A stretch of 64,000 bases of DNA from Diprion similis (GCF_021155765.1 NC_060116.1:15579084-15643083); one strand, 5' to 3'; shown: positions 1 through 15,300, counted from the first letter of the stretch. Notes: generated by a model from the letters alone, not told the origin. Made by a program: numbers and translations.

Positions 1-3000
1 TAAATATCTCTCTTACTTCCAAACTCCGGAGCATTTTTTAGACGGAAATGATTCACGCAGTGTGAATCACCGGAACCGTCTTCCATTCAATTAGGACTTC
101 GCGATATCCGGCTAACGCTGCGTATTCTCCAGAATTCATTAATGACGCAGCTTTGACGATACAGTTCTTATTGTTTCCGGTGAAGTTTGCATCCCGCGAA
201 GCCAATTAATGCCGGTTCCGAACTCCGTAAGTGTGAGCATACACTGGTTTGTATAAATTGAATCGCCAGTCTATTCAAAGTCAATGCCTATAACAGTCGA
301 CGTATCGCGTATTCGTGAACCAAGTCTGATTGTAATTCTGCGAAAAAGTTTGCTCAGAATTGCTAACGTTAACGGCAAAGTTGGCGAAGATGAATGAAAT
401 TCGAACGTGTTTGATGGATGAATTTTTTTCTTCTTCTTCTTCTTCTTCTCTTTGGATACAAAATTGAACGGAAATTTTTTTTTCCTCATATGTAAACTAT
501 CTTATATAAAAACCTTTGCAAATTCTTTCACTTCTATCCGTTTTCTCAAGATTCCTTCAATTTTTATCCACGTTTGACTAACCCATGATGCTTGTGCGAA
601 CTGACTGATAGAGTGATACTGCACCCTTAAGTAACCGGACTAATAATTAACGCCCGATCGACCGGAGAGACGGGGTTGATGAAGAACTTTTGTACCTATA
701 TAGGTGTATCTATGTATATGTAATATGTATATACATAAACATACATGTATACGTGGAGTTCCGTCGCTTTTCCTGTTGTACGTTTGAGTGTGAAATATTA
801 GGTGAAGGTCTCAGGCAGTATCGAGTAGAGGAATGGAAGGAAAGGAAAGGAAGGAAAAGAAAAGGAAAGGAGAGGGAAGGAAAGGAAAGGGAGGGAAAGA
901 AGGGTGCGGGCCTCGCGGTTCCAAGTCCTTCAGATTATCAGGAGCTTTTTCTTGGCTCTGAGCCAACGGTCACCATGGAAACGATCTTAAATGTCTTTCG
1001 CGTGATCCTCTCCCCCTCTCCTTCTTTTTCGCTCCGTTAAATATATGTACAGCTATCATGTATGTATACGTATACAACACGCGCATTCTTCGTATAAAAT
1101 ATAATGTGTATATATTATTATGCACCAGCTTTAGTTTAGTTTTAACCTTTTTTTTTGTTGCAATTTTTTTTTTTTTTTCTCTTTTTCTTGATCTTTTTTT
1201 CTCTTATACGCGAACAGCAATCTTCACGTCTTTCTCATAAGGGTTTTAGTTTCATATGTTCGTAGGTATAGTGTATGTACAGGGTAAATAGGTAAGAAGC
1301 TAATGGCTTGTTAGGCAAATAGATCCTGTACGTAGAGAGATCCTTCTTATTATTTCTCTCAAGTAGGAGATACATATAGATATAAATCTTTCGACAATTC
1401 TCGTAAATCTCCAAGCTTATGGAGGGTATAGATATGTATAGTGGTGATTGGTGCGAAAAAGAAGAAGAAGAAAAGATAATACTTGAAAACCAAAATAACT
1501 GATAAATTCTCGTATTTTTATCATAGATCATATCGTACCTATTCATAAATTTTTCCATAGGTTAAAAATCCCAGCTTTTCTATATAATCTGTATAGAATT
1601 TCTTCTCACATTCAATTTCAACCCTATTATATATATATATATATATATATACTTGTGTAAATTTATAAATTATATCTGATTTAAATATAGAGGATGAAAC
1701 TGATTTTACTCGGTTTTCGAATTGCGTCGTACTTAATTAATCAATCGTCGCTGTTCACCTAACTTCACGAATAGACCGTAAATCTGTAAATTGACTGACA
1801 CGTAGATCCATCGAAAATCAAACAATTCAAGTATTCGAAACTTTTCAGTAATATGGGGAAAATTTCGCTAAATAAACTATACCTGATACATACATGATAC
1901 AAATTCTCACCATATATAGTATATCCTTGCCCTTTATTTTGTCCTGCATACACGACGATGTGAGAATTCGACGATAAGCCCACGCTACATGGAATTCGCC
2001 TACTTTGACGTGCAATTTACACAGGGTGAAACCACGGCGAAGAGGAAGGGCGATATAATACCTGCCGCAGGGCGGAGGGCAGGGAAATAATTATCCGCTA
2101 AACGCGTGCCTCGCACTTCCACTTCTCTACTCGGGATTATACCTACTCGGCTAGGAATTCAACTATTCGTGGTACCGCCGCCGGTGATTGCCTCCACCCC
2201 CCTTTCAAACGATCGGGAAGCCAAAATTGAACAACAAGAAACGGGAAAGCACAAACGAGCCAATCAGAGTCTATGCTAATTGCATGGTGTGTACACTCGT
2301 TTTTTATTACACGATTATGCACTATAAAGCAGACGACGACCCGCAACGGATTTCTGATTCAAGTCGCATTTTTACTTGGAATCGTTTCCTAGAACTCTTC
2401 GCTTTTAACTTGATTTATAGTTTTTTTCTGGATACTTTATCGTTGATTGTATACTAAATTTTATATGAAATTAGAAATTCAATTCTGTATATTCAATGGA
2501 TTATCGATTTAATTCGAAATCACTTGAAGGAGAAGTTTTAACACTTTGCAATTTCGTTAAACATCCATGAATGATAAAGAACAGTTGGAAACGCGTCGAT
2601 CGGCTTCTAGAATCGAAAATTTTCTCTTATAAGGTATACTTTGCGACGGACATGAGTAAAAATATACGTATATTTAGGCGTCGACGCCTTGCCCCTCGGC
2701 TGAAGGGTCCGACTCGTGGAAGAAAAGGCGAGATATCAGAAACGGTCCAGACGCCTCCGGCTGATATATTATATTCGTAGAGATTGCGAGGCGAATCGCA
2801 TATATATATATAATATATATACATATATATTATACATACATATATAGGTACATAGTATCCTTTAGCCTTAGCGCCAGCAGCGAGCCGCTCGCTCATCTTT
2901 CCCCATAGAAATAGAGGATCACGTGTGTAGAGTGTCCGTTTGTAAAAGACGACGAACGTGAGACGGATGGACTAGCGTTAATGAAAAAACGGAGAATGAA

Positions 3001-5419
3001 CTAGGAGGAATTTGTATTTAAGGAAATACTTAGTTTTCGAGAATTCAAATACGCTAAATAATTTTTTTCTTTTCTTTTTTTAATTGTAACCAAAGTAAGC
3101 GAAAATGATTTTTAGATGTCAGGGGAAGAAAAATTTTTTTTGAAATTTTTTGACAGTTCAAAACCAATGCTCAATAACGTTAATAAAAGTAATTTTTGAC
3201 TATTTAAAAAATATTTTGAAAAAGAAATTTTTTTTTTTTTTTTTTTTATAAAATATTAAGGGTAACATTTAAAAATTCCTCGAATGACAAAATTTTTTTA
3301 TAATCGTTGAGTGTAAAGATCCAAGCATAAGTATATCTATAAATTTTTCTGAATGTAAAAACGTTTTGTTATAAAACAGAAATGATTCGACGAAGAAAAA
3401 ACAAATCCAGTGAATATGACGAAAAAATTAATGCAATGAATGGAAAAAGGGTCGGAAAATCGAAATACCTAACGCTTGAACCACATGCACACAGTTTCGT
3501 TTCGTTTATACGTAGGTAAAGGCGAACGGCGAGCGAGCGAAGTGGTATACGGTTCGTCGAAGTTGGGTCGCTCGGGTTGATCGAGCAAAGGGCGGACGGC
3601 GAAGGGTGCTACGGGAACCGGGAACCGGGAACCGGGAACCGGGAACCGGGAACCAGGAACTGGGAAACAGGAGCAGGTTCGAACGCTGCGGAACTAATTA
3701 AATACGAGCCTACGAGTCGGAAGAAGGTCGGTGCGGCTGAGTCGGGTTACCGAGGCCCTCGAACCTGGGACAAATTAACTTCAATTCTCTTCCGGCGCCA
3801 GCTGGGAACGCCTTATGTACCTTGAACCCTGAAAAATTAGTACTAAACCTCGAACGTGATATCGCTTCCGGGATATAGAAACTCCGTTATATGACTGTGT
3901 GTAAAATAAAAGGATTTCCCCAATTCCCGAAGGACGTGACGTACGTATCGTGCGTTTCGAGCTCTTGGATTTATTGTTGAGGATGTAAAATCCTGCGCGC
4001 CTTAAGCTCATGTGTTACTCCCATCTTTACCGACCAAGCAAATTCAATAATTTTCTTTCTATGTTAAATAAATTTAAGAAACAAACGGAAAGGGTTCTAA
4101 AAAAGTCATTTATATCACGAAAATCGTTGAAATATGTAGGAGTAAAGTAACACGTGTCAAAAAACCACGCATTTATTTGACGATTTTTGGGATATGATCG
4201 ACTTTCTTGAATTCTGTCACAAAAAAACAATGCACCTTCTCAATTTGAATCCGTTTCGTTCGTTTGCTCGGTCGGTAAAGGTAGGAGTACTGCGTGCCCT
4301 TAACTACGATGCACTGGACAGGTTGAAAAATAGTTGAAGCTGTAATTATTTAGTGACTCTTCATAGCTTTCTTAGGAATTTTTCAACAACTAATATCGTA
4401 TAATTTAATCCTCACCGATTGGTGTGTGTCTTCTAAAATACGATTTCAGTCATATTGAATCAAGAGATAAAAACGAAGCGATATTGTGTCTCAGATTTTC
4501 TTGTAAATTCTTCCTTATTTCAATAAACACGGTAATTTCTGAAAACTTGAATAGTTACAAATATTTCTTACAATTTCGCGCATAGCTGAAAGTGCAAGTG
4601 AAGATCAAGCTGATGAAGAATAGTTAATTTATTTTCGAAAACTTGGCCGCGGATTTTACAGTAGAGATTTCCTCTTCCTCGAAAAACACTTTCGTTTTTG
4701 CCGGAGCCACTTGACGTCCAACGACCGACTCCAAGTTTACTAAATTACTTGAAGCCGGAAGCTCGCTGCCGTTATCAAAATAGAAGCCACTGAAAGCTGG
4801 GTGAGAGAACCAGCCAGTCATTCGGGACGAGAACAATGCTTTGACTCAAATTGCAGGCCAGTCGAAGAAGAGAACTCGCGTGTCTATCTCGGTTTACCAC
4901 GTTTTCAAACCCTCGTCCAATCAGGGTTATTCCTGTAAGTTGGTTTTATGCCACGTCCTGTAATCAACGAATCTCGGCTCCTCTAATTCACGCCCCTCCC
5001 CCCCCCCCCCCGCCCCCCCTCTTTCCCCCACCACCAAAAGTACTTCCTCAGACCTCTGGATAATTAGGGATCTCAGATTTAGTCCACGGTAAACCTTCGA
5101 CGAACGAAAACGCGAGCGATCGTCTTTTCTCCACCACCACAACGTGAGATATTAATTACTATGTACACTCATTAAAAACTATATGTATATACATCAACTT
5201 TTTTCTCTTATCATCATAAGCGAGAAATATATTTCGGGGCACTAAATGAAAAATCAGTTTTTTACCTGTGAATAAGAGATTTAACGTGTTTTTTTACACT
5301 TTGTTTTTCTTTCGTTCGTTTTTTTTTTTTTTTTATCTGTCACATTTTCTCGCAGTCATTGCGATAATTTTACGCATTTGCAACGATAAGCTTGATGTGA
5401 AGTCCTTGTTGATCTGGTG

Positions 5420-5452
<33 letters not shown>

Positions 5453-6018
5453 ACTCAACGCAAGGAAAGAAAAAAAATGACATTAAAAAGTTACCTTCAC
5501 CAAAATGGGGTATAAAAATAATAACAATGTTCCAACAATGTTTGAATACTTATTGACGTTGCGCTACCTCTTTTACTATAATTTTCTTCCACCAAGTACA
5601 CTAAGAAATGAAAAACACTGTATCTATTATACTGTATCTTTAAATTCTCCCGATAAATAAAATAATTTGATGGGATGATATGAAAATATCACGGTATCAA
5701 GCTATCGGGTGAAATTACTTCAGGCCGCAAAATTACTTCTCCACGTGTCCTCTCGGCCTTATTATTTTTTCCCGAACACCCCCGAACCGTTGTTCCCTCT
5801 GTGTTTTACGTATCATACATCTATATCTGTCTCACCGAATTTTATCGGCGTCGCAGCTGCGTCAGGGGGATGAAAAACTGCTTTTAGTAGGACTTGCTGC
5901 ACGGCGCAGGTAAAATAAGATAAAGAAAAAAAAAAAAGGAAAAAAAAGAGGGCGAGGGAGAGAGAAAGACACAACGTGCACTATCTCGTCCCAGTTGTAA
6001 ACGAATCGATTTTTCCAG
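1..6018. other. Non-coding stretch upstream of the first visible GPCR exon
   Basis: I see no convincing coding exon here on either strand. The open frames are short and made of low-complexity sequence: AAAGG-type repeats at 829-899, an AT run at 1629-1652, a GGGAACC array at 3613-3660, a C-rich run near 4998-5020 and a poly-A run at 5420-5449. The next exon begins with a splice acceptor and encodes the middle of TM3, so this stretch is most simply the intron between the TM2/TM3 exon and that exon. TM1 and TM2 were looked for and not recognised. Confidence 0.5.
3613..3660. repeat. Tandem heptamer array (GGGAACC)n
   Basis: Six exact copies of the seven-base unit GGGAACC followed by degenerate copies (AGGAAC, TGGGAAAC). 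It is strongly G-biased on the plus strand. A G-rich run of this kind could form a quadruplex; that is inference. Confidence 0.9.
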
Positions 6019-6135
6019 GCACTTTTGAGGGGAGCCTTGACACAGCAAAGCGCGGTAATCTTGGTGTGCATGGCGATCGACCGTTACATGTGCATGCTGC
6101 ATCCTCATCACTATCACAGGCACTCGTCAAAGAAG
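6019..6135 (+). CDS. GPCR exon: TM3 and DRY motif
   Basis: Acceptor TTTTTCCAG is followed by 39 codons beginning ALLRGALTQQ, then VILVCMAIDRYMCMLHP and a His-rich second intracellular loop, ending at AAG|GTAAGA in phase 0. The helix end, the DRY triad and the conserved Pro five residues after the Tyr make the family certain. The Cys that normally starts TM3 must be on the preceding exon, which was not found. Confidence 0.93.
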
Positions 6136-7389
6136 GTAAGAACAGAGATTACGTCGCTATGCATTGGGGTGTTTCGGAAAAAAATTAATTTGCATTTTCC
6201 ACCGTGGCGTCCCCTTAAAAAATTTGCTTATGTTAAATGAAAAGTTCTGGTAAAAAAAAAAAAGTAAAAAAATATCAGCGTTACACGTTATCTGGAAAAT
6301 GACGTTCAGTTGATTTTTCACTTTTATACATTTTTTAACCTGGAACGCTCATCTTTTTACAAAATCTTGGAGGGGGGAGGGGGGGGGGGGGGGTGCAAAT
6401 TATTTCTTTCTCAAACAACCTACTATACATGTGTCTCCTCGTTGATTAGATGATTTATTAGCGCAGAGCTCTGCGATAAAATTATGGGTACGAAGAAAAG
6501 GGGAAGAAAAAAAAAAAAGCAAAAACCCCTTTCTTACCCCATAAAACTTGAATGTAATACCTACGCTATATTTGGCGAGGAATTAGAGACGACGCCGTTT
6601 TCATCTTCCGCACCGAATGCCATGAGTACTTATATAAGTTACTATATTATCTGATCAAACATACCGCGTTTATATCCGTTCCGAAATCTCCGATAAAAAT
6701 AAATATATACCAAATCATGACTGTTTGCCTTGCGTTTATGAATGTATGTATGTATGTATGTATGAGGGGCACTCGAGCAATCAGCAAATATCACCCTTCA
6801 TAACGTCACAGTCGTTTAGCTTATTTGTTCAGCTGTTCATTATATGTATGTATACTAACCCTCAGTTTTCCCGAACGGGACTTTCACCAGATCTGATATG
6901 ATTTCTATAATAATTAATAATTCGACGAACGAGTTAAGAGATGAAAATTTTTTACATTACTTCTTTACGTTATTTTTTATTCTTGAAAATTAATTCTTAC
7001 TCATTGGGGGGTAAAAATTGATTCTACGTTTAGAAACTTTTATCAAATTAATTATTCACATTAAACCTTTGACATCCAACACTTTGTTTATTATGAAAAT
7101 GATAAATAAAAAAACTAGGGAGAAAATGGAAAAAAAAATTGACATCAACCTCCAGCCCTGTAACTCGTCCCATGTCTAGCCACTAGACCTAGGCAGGCGA
7201 CAAATTTTGGCCGAGTATACTTATAATGATATCGCGAGGATAATAAACTGGCGTCGAAACGGTTGACGAAGAGCTGCCGCGTTGGGAAATCCGTCCAGAT
7301 TCAAGAGCTTCCTGCGAAGCTTGTTTTGCACTTGCGTTAACCTGAATAGAGAAATTATATTTGGGACATTGCCTGCCAGTGACGTGGTG

Positions 7390-7424
<35 letters not shown>

Positions 7425-9776
7425 CATATATACATATGGGGTATTCCACACCAAACTCGACCAGTCTAAAGCCCCGACCATTTCATGTTTTTTGCAACAT
7501 TCTACTCAGTATATGACGCGAGCTGAATTTTTTTCAAATTTTTTTTATCATCAAACTGTTTATTTTCTATAAATATTTCAAGTCGATTGCGAATGCCGAT
7601 TTTTAAAATTTGGGGTTTTTAAATTTAGGTTGAATTTTTTTTAATTTGATTGAAAACATTCAGGTCGCGTTTTCTTACCGAGTAAAATATTGAGAAAAAA
7701 ACATGAAACGATTTTGATATGGTCGGGGCTTAACACTCGTCGAGTTTGCGTGGAATACTCCATATATATATATATATTAATTATATATACATATATTTGT
7801 GTATGTGCAGCGGTATGTATACCTGTTATACGTACATAGGCATATCTATATACTGTATATGTATACATATATGTATGTACGCACGGTTTCGGAGTTAAAC
7901 CGTAAACCACCCCCGGTGTCCAACTGCGAGGCTATAAATATATTTGCACGTCTGTCCGCAAGACCGGGGAAAACCGTGAATAGATACCTACGGGGAGGAA
8001 GATTTGGTGTAGAAAAAGTGCAGACGACGTGATATACCGCCGGTTGCAGCCTGGATTCGAGTCGATGAACTCGAAGAACTCAAGTCGCCGAGTCGCTTGC
8101 ATGGGAGGATGGATTATTCGGGGAAAATCGGTCAGGGTGCGGCAATGATTTTCCAGCATTTTCCCATCTCCAAATCGCACATTTTTCTATCTACACATGT
8201 CAAGATAAAAAGAAGATAAATATATGAATAAAAAGAGGTTGAAAACGAATTGACGATGAAATCGGTTCGGGTGAAACGGAAAGAGACAAAAAAAAAAACG
8301 ATTGGAAAATAGTGGGGGAAAATTAGAATCAGTTGGTGTCTGAACGTTTTATTATTATTATTGTTGTTATTATTATTATATGTATACCTACTATCGGAGA
8401 AGAGGAAGAGTGAAAATGGTCGAATTTTCGCCTTCGGAAAATCTCGTTACCGTCCTTGCAGAATTCAATTTGTTCGATACAACTCTTATTACACAGGAAA
8501 CTATCGGTTTTTTCTTTTTTTCTTTTTATTCTCTTTTATTCCCTTCTTTTCATCTAGCAATGTATTACCGCTAGTGATGCGAAAATTTTCTCTTTTCAAC
8601 GATTTTTCCATCCCCTACCTTTATTATTCGGTGTATGCTTTTCGGTTTACTTCGCACATCGATTGTTGAGTTGTTTTTTTTTCCCTCACTCGTTCATGGT
8701 GTTCGTTTTTTAACCGCTGACCATTTTTGAAATCGGTAAATATAAATCGATTATCCACTTTTCGGAACTGCCTGTATCTATACTATAGATATACATTTAT
8801 ATAATCGAACAATTACGTCAGCATTAAAATTCTAGCAACGCAGATAACGTTAGAAGCAGTTCAAATTTTCACACCACCCTCCGCGAGCCAATTTTTGGAA
8901 AGCAATTATTTTCGATCATTTTTACACCTCGTAATTCGATTTTCGTTTATCGTTAAACTTATTCTTTTATTTATTTACTTATTTATTTATTTGTTTGATT
9001 CTTGTTTTTACGTCTTACCCCGTCTGTAGAAAAATTTGAGATACTTGGTTGTGGGTAAACGGGCAAATACAAGTATCTATGTGCTAAATAAAGTGGATTC
9101 TGGGATATTCGGTGATTAATTGCATATACTGGCATAAATACAGTTATATCGCCGAATTTATTACTGGATAGCTAATTTATCATACGCGGTTTTACGGTTA
9201 ATACGAGTAAATTATATTCATATTTCTGTATTACTATTATTACTGTTTTTATTATTATTATATGTATGTACATTTATCGTGTCGTGCATTTTACCCACGA
9301 AGGCATCGTTCTGCACCGATTCCTTCCAGATTTATCGTAAAAATACGTTGTATAGTAGCGGGAAGAAAAAATATAAAAGTATAAAAATAGAAAAATTAAA
9401 GAATAACGATGTATGTAACGGGGGTGAAGATAATTTTCGGATTAAAGTTTATAGCTTGGAACAACACGTTGTACGTATACTTACAACATATGATTAATAA
9501 TAATTATTGTTTTTTTGCGGAAACAAAGAAACTGCGGAATAATCTTGCTTCCTTGGATCACCGTCGCGATTTTAGCCCATGGCGCCATGTTTTATAACCA
9601 ATTCGTTATCGTAGATTGGTATGCTGGTATGTGTATGTTATATACATGACGTGGAACGTAAAACCGTGCCAACAAGTGCCTCGATAAATGTCTGGCATGA
9701 AAAATGCCGTCGACGACAATGAGTCAGTGTTCGTTTTTTATTTTATTGCTTCCATTTTTTTTCCTCGCTCTCTTCC

Positions 9777-9817
<41 letters not shown>

Positions 9818-12229
9818 ACATACACATATACGTACGTGTATAGGTAGAAAAAGAATTTGCGATCGTAACACCCTTCGCATCGTCTCTTTTATTATACCTC
9901 AGTACCTACTTTTATTCGATCGTTATGGTAAAGAATCTCAGAATTATTTGCTGGTCAAGCGTTCATTCTTTCGCTAAAGTGCTGTAATACATTTGACATT
10001 TAGGTATATTCATTCATTAGTAAATTTAGAAGATCGTATGAATTTATGTGAAACGTAAAACACGATTTCTAAAAATTGACAATATTCGTATTTCCAGTTT
10101 GAATAATTTTTTCATTCCTATCTAGACTTCTAAGTCTTTTTGTTTCTTTTTTTTTTTTTTCTTCTTTTCTTTTTCTTCTTATTACCGCTTTCCTTATCTT
10201 CTCACCTTCAATATAACCCAGCAATGACATACTGTAAAAAAAAAAAAATTCTCCACGATAGGTAGATTCGGTTATACGTAAGTATACATATATATATATA
10301 TATATATATATATGTAATATTTATGCATATGTATAGCTGTAACAACAAGATTCGAGAATATCACTGTTTTCAATATATACATATATATGTATGTGCATAC
10401 ATACCTTATACGAACTTATACGGAACTCAGACGGAAGTGGAAAGTTTTGGCTCGGCGTAAAGTTTCACTTTATCTTATCTGGGGGAATAACTTTGGTGAA
10501 TTTATTGGAAACCTATCAAGCGAGTTTCAGCCATCTATGCAGGCTCTACTGCACGCGGAAATGCAAAACTATTGTGTTCGGTACACGGACTTATAAGGAG
10601 ATGCGAGGAGGGAAGCAAATTGAAGCAGTGCAAATCGATATATGAAGCAATAAATTACAAAAAACGCAGATTAACCCTGATTTTTTACTACTTAACAAGA
10701 TCGAGTTTGTATTTTTTACAATTCTTTTTTTCTTTTCTTTTAGTTCATTCAATCCTTACGGAGTCTTTAAATCCTTTTTTTTTTTTTTTTTGTTTTGTTT
10801 TAACTATCTTCAATATTAAATATTGTATCTCTGTTATATGATAACGCGGAAGGGAAAAATGCGAAATCGCGAAACGTCGCCAAGTCGAATTTAAACTTGG
10901 GTCGGGGATTTCGCGACAATGGGGCAAGTTTAATGACGTGTCAACCGAGATTATTCCAATAAAAAGCTGAACCGCAACCCGGACTACATTATGCTCGGTA
11001 CATCTTTCTTCCCGATCTTTTCCTCCCTCTCCCCCCCCCCCCCCTCCACCTCTCTCTCTCTCTCTCTCTTTATCTCTCTCTATCTCTCTCTCGTTCCCTT
11101 CGCTTCGTGTTCCTCAAAACTCGTCCGCAGACGTCGTTCCCGTTTCATTCTCGTCCGAAAGGGTACTTTCTTAGGCTTAAAACGCTGATTTCGGTTTCTG
11201 TGTCTTTCAAGCATGCTTTGTCCCTCGACTTCGAGATGAGAATCCTCTCGAGATGTATCTCGTCGAATACGAGCTTTCAAACAACAAGAAAAAAAAAGAG
11301 GGAAGAGAAATTCCGGGAGGAAATTGTTGGATAATAGCGAAACTGTGGAACACGAGTTTCCTAATGAATAAGTTTCAAAATTTCTTTAAACATTTATTTC
11401 TATATCATTTTTATTATTTTTATTTTTACACCGATTCCCATCGCCGATTCAATCCGCGTAACAACCGTGCGAATAATTAGCGAGAACTGATGACGAATTT
11501 GCGCTTCACTAATTACGTCAACTGCGGGAAACGCTTCGCCCGTTAATTTTCACCCTACGGGAAATCCTGTGGCTGCGGGGAAAACGCGACAGGACATCAA
11601 AGCGGAGTCGATTTAATATATATATATATATTTCGATTCCTCGTAGACGAGAGAAAATGAAAAGAAGATCAAATCCAACTTTTACTTCAGTCCCTAACCA
11701 GCCGCCTTGAAAACATTCGAAAAAGGAAATGTCCGACCCTTAAGGAGCCGGGGCTTGAAGGACCAACGTCCATCGGCCAAGAAAAGCTGCTTTCACGGTA
11801 ATTAATCGAGTCAACTAGGTGATTGCATGCTCTCTTTTCGTTTGATCCTTTCCAATGGCTTTCAAACCTCAGCGTCAATAAATCGCGATGCTTCCTTGCT
11901 CTGCGAATAGACTTTTTCAGGGAGACTTGGGGCTAATTAATTGAGTCGAAGTAGCCAGTTGGATGAGATTTTTTCAAGTATTTATACGACGATTCGTGAT
12001 TTAAAATGGAATGTAAACACCTGCGGATCAATTCATCCTCCCTCTCCCCCCCCCCCTTCTTTCTTTAGGGGCGAAAGGTTCATCCTTAGAATCGCCTTCG
12101 ATTCACCCTTAATTGGTTTCTATGTCCTTCACTTTCAAGGATAATATGTGTAGGTAATAATTTTTTCAAGCTTTCGTGGACATCTTGAAACACCGTGAAT
12201 TATAGAAACCGTCTATAGCCATGAATACA

Positions 12230-12309
<80 letters not shown>

Positions 12310-15300
12310 GTAGAACTACTTGCTCTTTGACTTGGCTAACTTTGTAAGTTCCAACCCCCAATTTCAGCAGCTCTGTAGGGCCTCTTAGGTTTTTACTTAA
12401 ACTTTTCACTCCTGTCATGCTTGGAAAACTTGGAGGTTTTGACTTCGTGAAGTAAATGTAATTTATTTAATAGTTGTAATATATAACCTTATACCTGTCT
12501 ACTACTTTTCGGGCGATTGAATTTCTTGCTTTACGAACTGAAGTAGGTATACGTAGATGTAGGTATACATATTGTCGCTGCATCTGGACCACACATATAT
12601 ATATATATATATATATATTCTTGCAATAAAAATCTGGTGATATGACAGGAAAAATTAATATTTTAGAAAGTTTGGTTCGATAATCCTTGAAAAATTCATA
12701 CCACAATTAAGTAAGTCGAGGCTCAATATCTCAAGAAATATTAAACCTAGCGATTAGGCTGAAAAAACTATTTTTGGACAAAATTTAATCCACTTCGATG
12801 TGATAGCACAAAATGAAAAGTTTTTTTTTTTTTTAAATCTACGTGTACTTCAGATGATAAATTTTTTTCAAGCCAAGATAAAGTACTTAATGTTAATTTC
12901 GAGGGCTGTAACTTTCAGTGAATTTTTATTTCGACGTGTTTAATAAAATTTTAGATCGGTGGTGAAAGAGAGAAAAAAAAAAACAAAAACAGTCGTCTCA
13001 AACGAAGCACCCTAAAGGTATATACAATAACTTGCACACAGATTCTATACGATGGATACTTTGGTCAGTATCTATGCATCTGTGCCTGCGAGCATCAATG
13101 TGCGATAAATTTTCTGCATGCACCTGGTTATGTGCCATGTATGTATGTGTGAGTGCGTGCGCGCGTGTGTGTGTGTGTGTGTTTGCGGATGTACAAACAC
13201 GCAGTCCGTGAAAATCGTTTCGATCCATGGCCGGTGCGATTCGGAGGATATTGCAACCGGTAAAAGCTTATCTCGTTGCCCACCCTTTTATAGAGTATTA
13301 TTTCACGTCGCGGGTATAACGTCATATTTCTATGATGGTGATAGTTTTTTTTTTTTTTTTTTTTTTTGTCATTGCCTGTAAAACGGTAATCGGAATCTTA
13401 TATCGCCTCACGGTTGATAAGTATGATTTTGTATATCGCGAGTGATTTTTTATCTATTTTTTTTTTTCCTTTTGTTACGGACAAAAATACTCTCGAGTAA
13501 CTTATTAAGATACTTATTATACCATACTTAGTTGACAGCTGGAAAATGCTGCGTTTTGAGATAAGATTTAGTTGATCTGCGAAGGAAGTAGGTGAATAAA
13601 AAAAAGAGGGAAAGAAAAGGTTAAAAAAAAAAAAAAAAAACTCAGGATGTCATTTTTCAAAAGTCATTTTTAATAGACATTTTCTATCGTGAGAAAAAAT
13701 GTCTGTACAATAACTTTTTTTTGTCTCAGGAAAGAAAAGTCGCACAGAAAATTGAAGGGCAGTTTCAAAAGTTACAAAAAAATTCTATTTAGACGTTTCA
13801 CAAATTATGAGATCTGTTTTTACATTTTTAATATACAATTTCATTTATGTATTGTTATTGTGAAAATTTTTATTTCATAATAAGTTTTTAAAATCGTAAA
13901 TGTGTTCATATTTGCACACTTTGAAGCTTATAAATGAAAAATATAGGTAAAATCTTAGGTATAAGGAGTGGAAGGGGGAGTCCAAGAAATTTTTTTTATT
14001 CTTACATGGTGTTAGGGGGGGTTAAAAATGGCTAAAATCGTCTTTACGTGATTCCTGAATGGCCTCTAACTGTTAACGAATGTATATATTTGCATATGGT
14101 AAAATAAACGTTTTGTTATTATGATGAAATTTTTCATCAAGCCAAATAATAATCGATAGAAATTTGTTAATTGTGAAAAAATCACATCTCGCTTAACTAA
14201 AAATTGATAATATAATAACGAAATGTTTATATCGCCAAATCCGAATACATTTTTGTTTTGGCTGCAGGTAAAACCTGCTTCCCTTCCATTTGTAACAAGA
14301 ATTCGCATGTCGCAGATAATACGCTCCGCGTTTCGCATTCCGAAAGCTGCTGAGGCGCCCTTCGACCCTCGGTTTTCCCTCTTTTTCCCGTTTTCCTCTA
14401 CTCGCTTAGCCCGCGGCTCGGTGGCCGAAACGCGCTCGTAAAACGGCCGCGATAAAACCTGTTGGAACTTATGACAGTCATCCGTGAACCGGATAGAACG
14501 ACACTCGGTGTATTATCACCCCGACTATAATGGCACTTGTACCGTTTTCTATGTACACCCCCGACTCGGCCACCCTCTTGTTCCCTCTTGCCCTCTAATT
14601 CCCCGGTTAGCCGTTTGACGTCTCAATATATGTGTATATATGTATATTATATATACATATATATATACTCGTATAAAATAATCCCCTCACGAACGCGTTT
14701 CTTTTTCACTTTTGCTGGAATCATTCGCGATTAAATTCAATTTTTAAACATGTTTCTTTTTTCTGTTTAGAAACAATACCTTTATAAACTCGACTTTTTT
14801 TTTTCAAAGAACATTGAAAAATTGTCAGAATATCTCTAAATAAAGACTCTGTTACAATATAAACCCTTAATATTATTATTTAATGGTAGCGAGTCTCAAT
14901 TTTGTCGATCATTATTTTTAACAGTTCAATGTTTGAGGCTCGATAGCTTCGAAAGTATATTGTTTATTATTTTACACCAAATAGTTGACAAGTAATAAAA
15001 TTTGCAAAGTTCAGAAAAATTTGTTCCCATGTCAATTAAATAGAATTATCAAATTGAGAATCGCCACCATTAAATAATAATATTAAGTTCTCATATTTTA
15101 ACAGGGTCTTTGTTTAAGGATACTCTGACAATGTTTTAATGTTCTTTGAAAAAACCAAAATAAACAACAAAAAAAAAAAACAGTCGATATATTTTAAAAC
15201 ACTCTCTAGTACACAGACTTTGGTGAAAAGTGAAAAAAAAAAAAAAAAAACGAAAGAGGGAAAAGGGAAAAGGGTGCACAAGTTGAAGAAGAAAAATAAT

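Noticed and set aside
6200..6217. GCGTCCCCTTAA resembling the end of the TTAA-flanked MITE
   Set aside because: Only about 12 bases match and no partner end was found nearby; probably chance.
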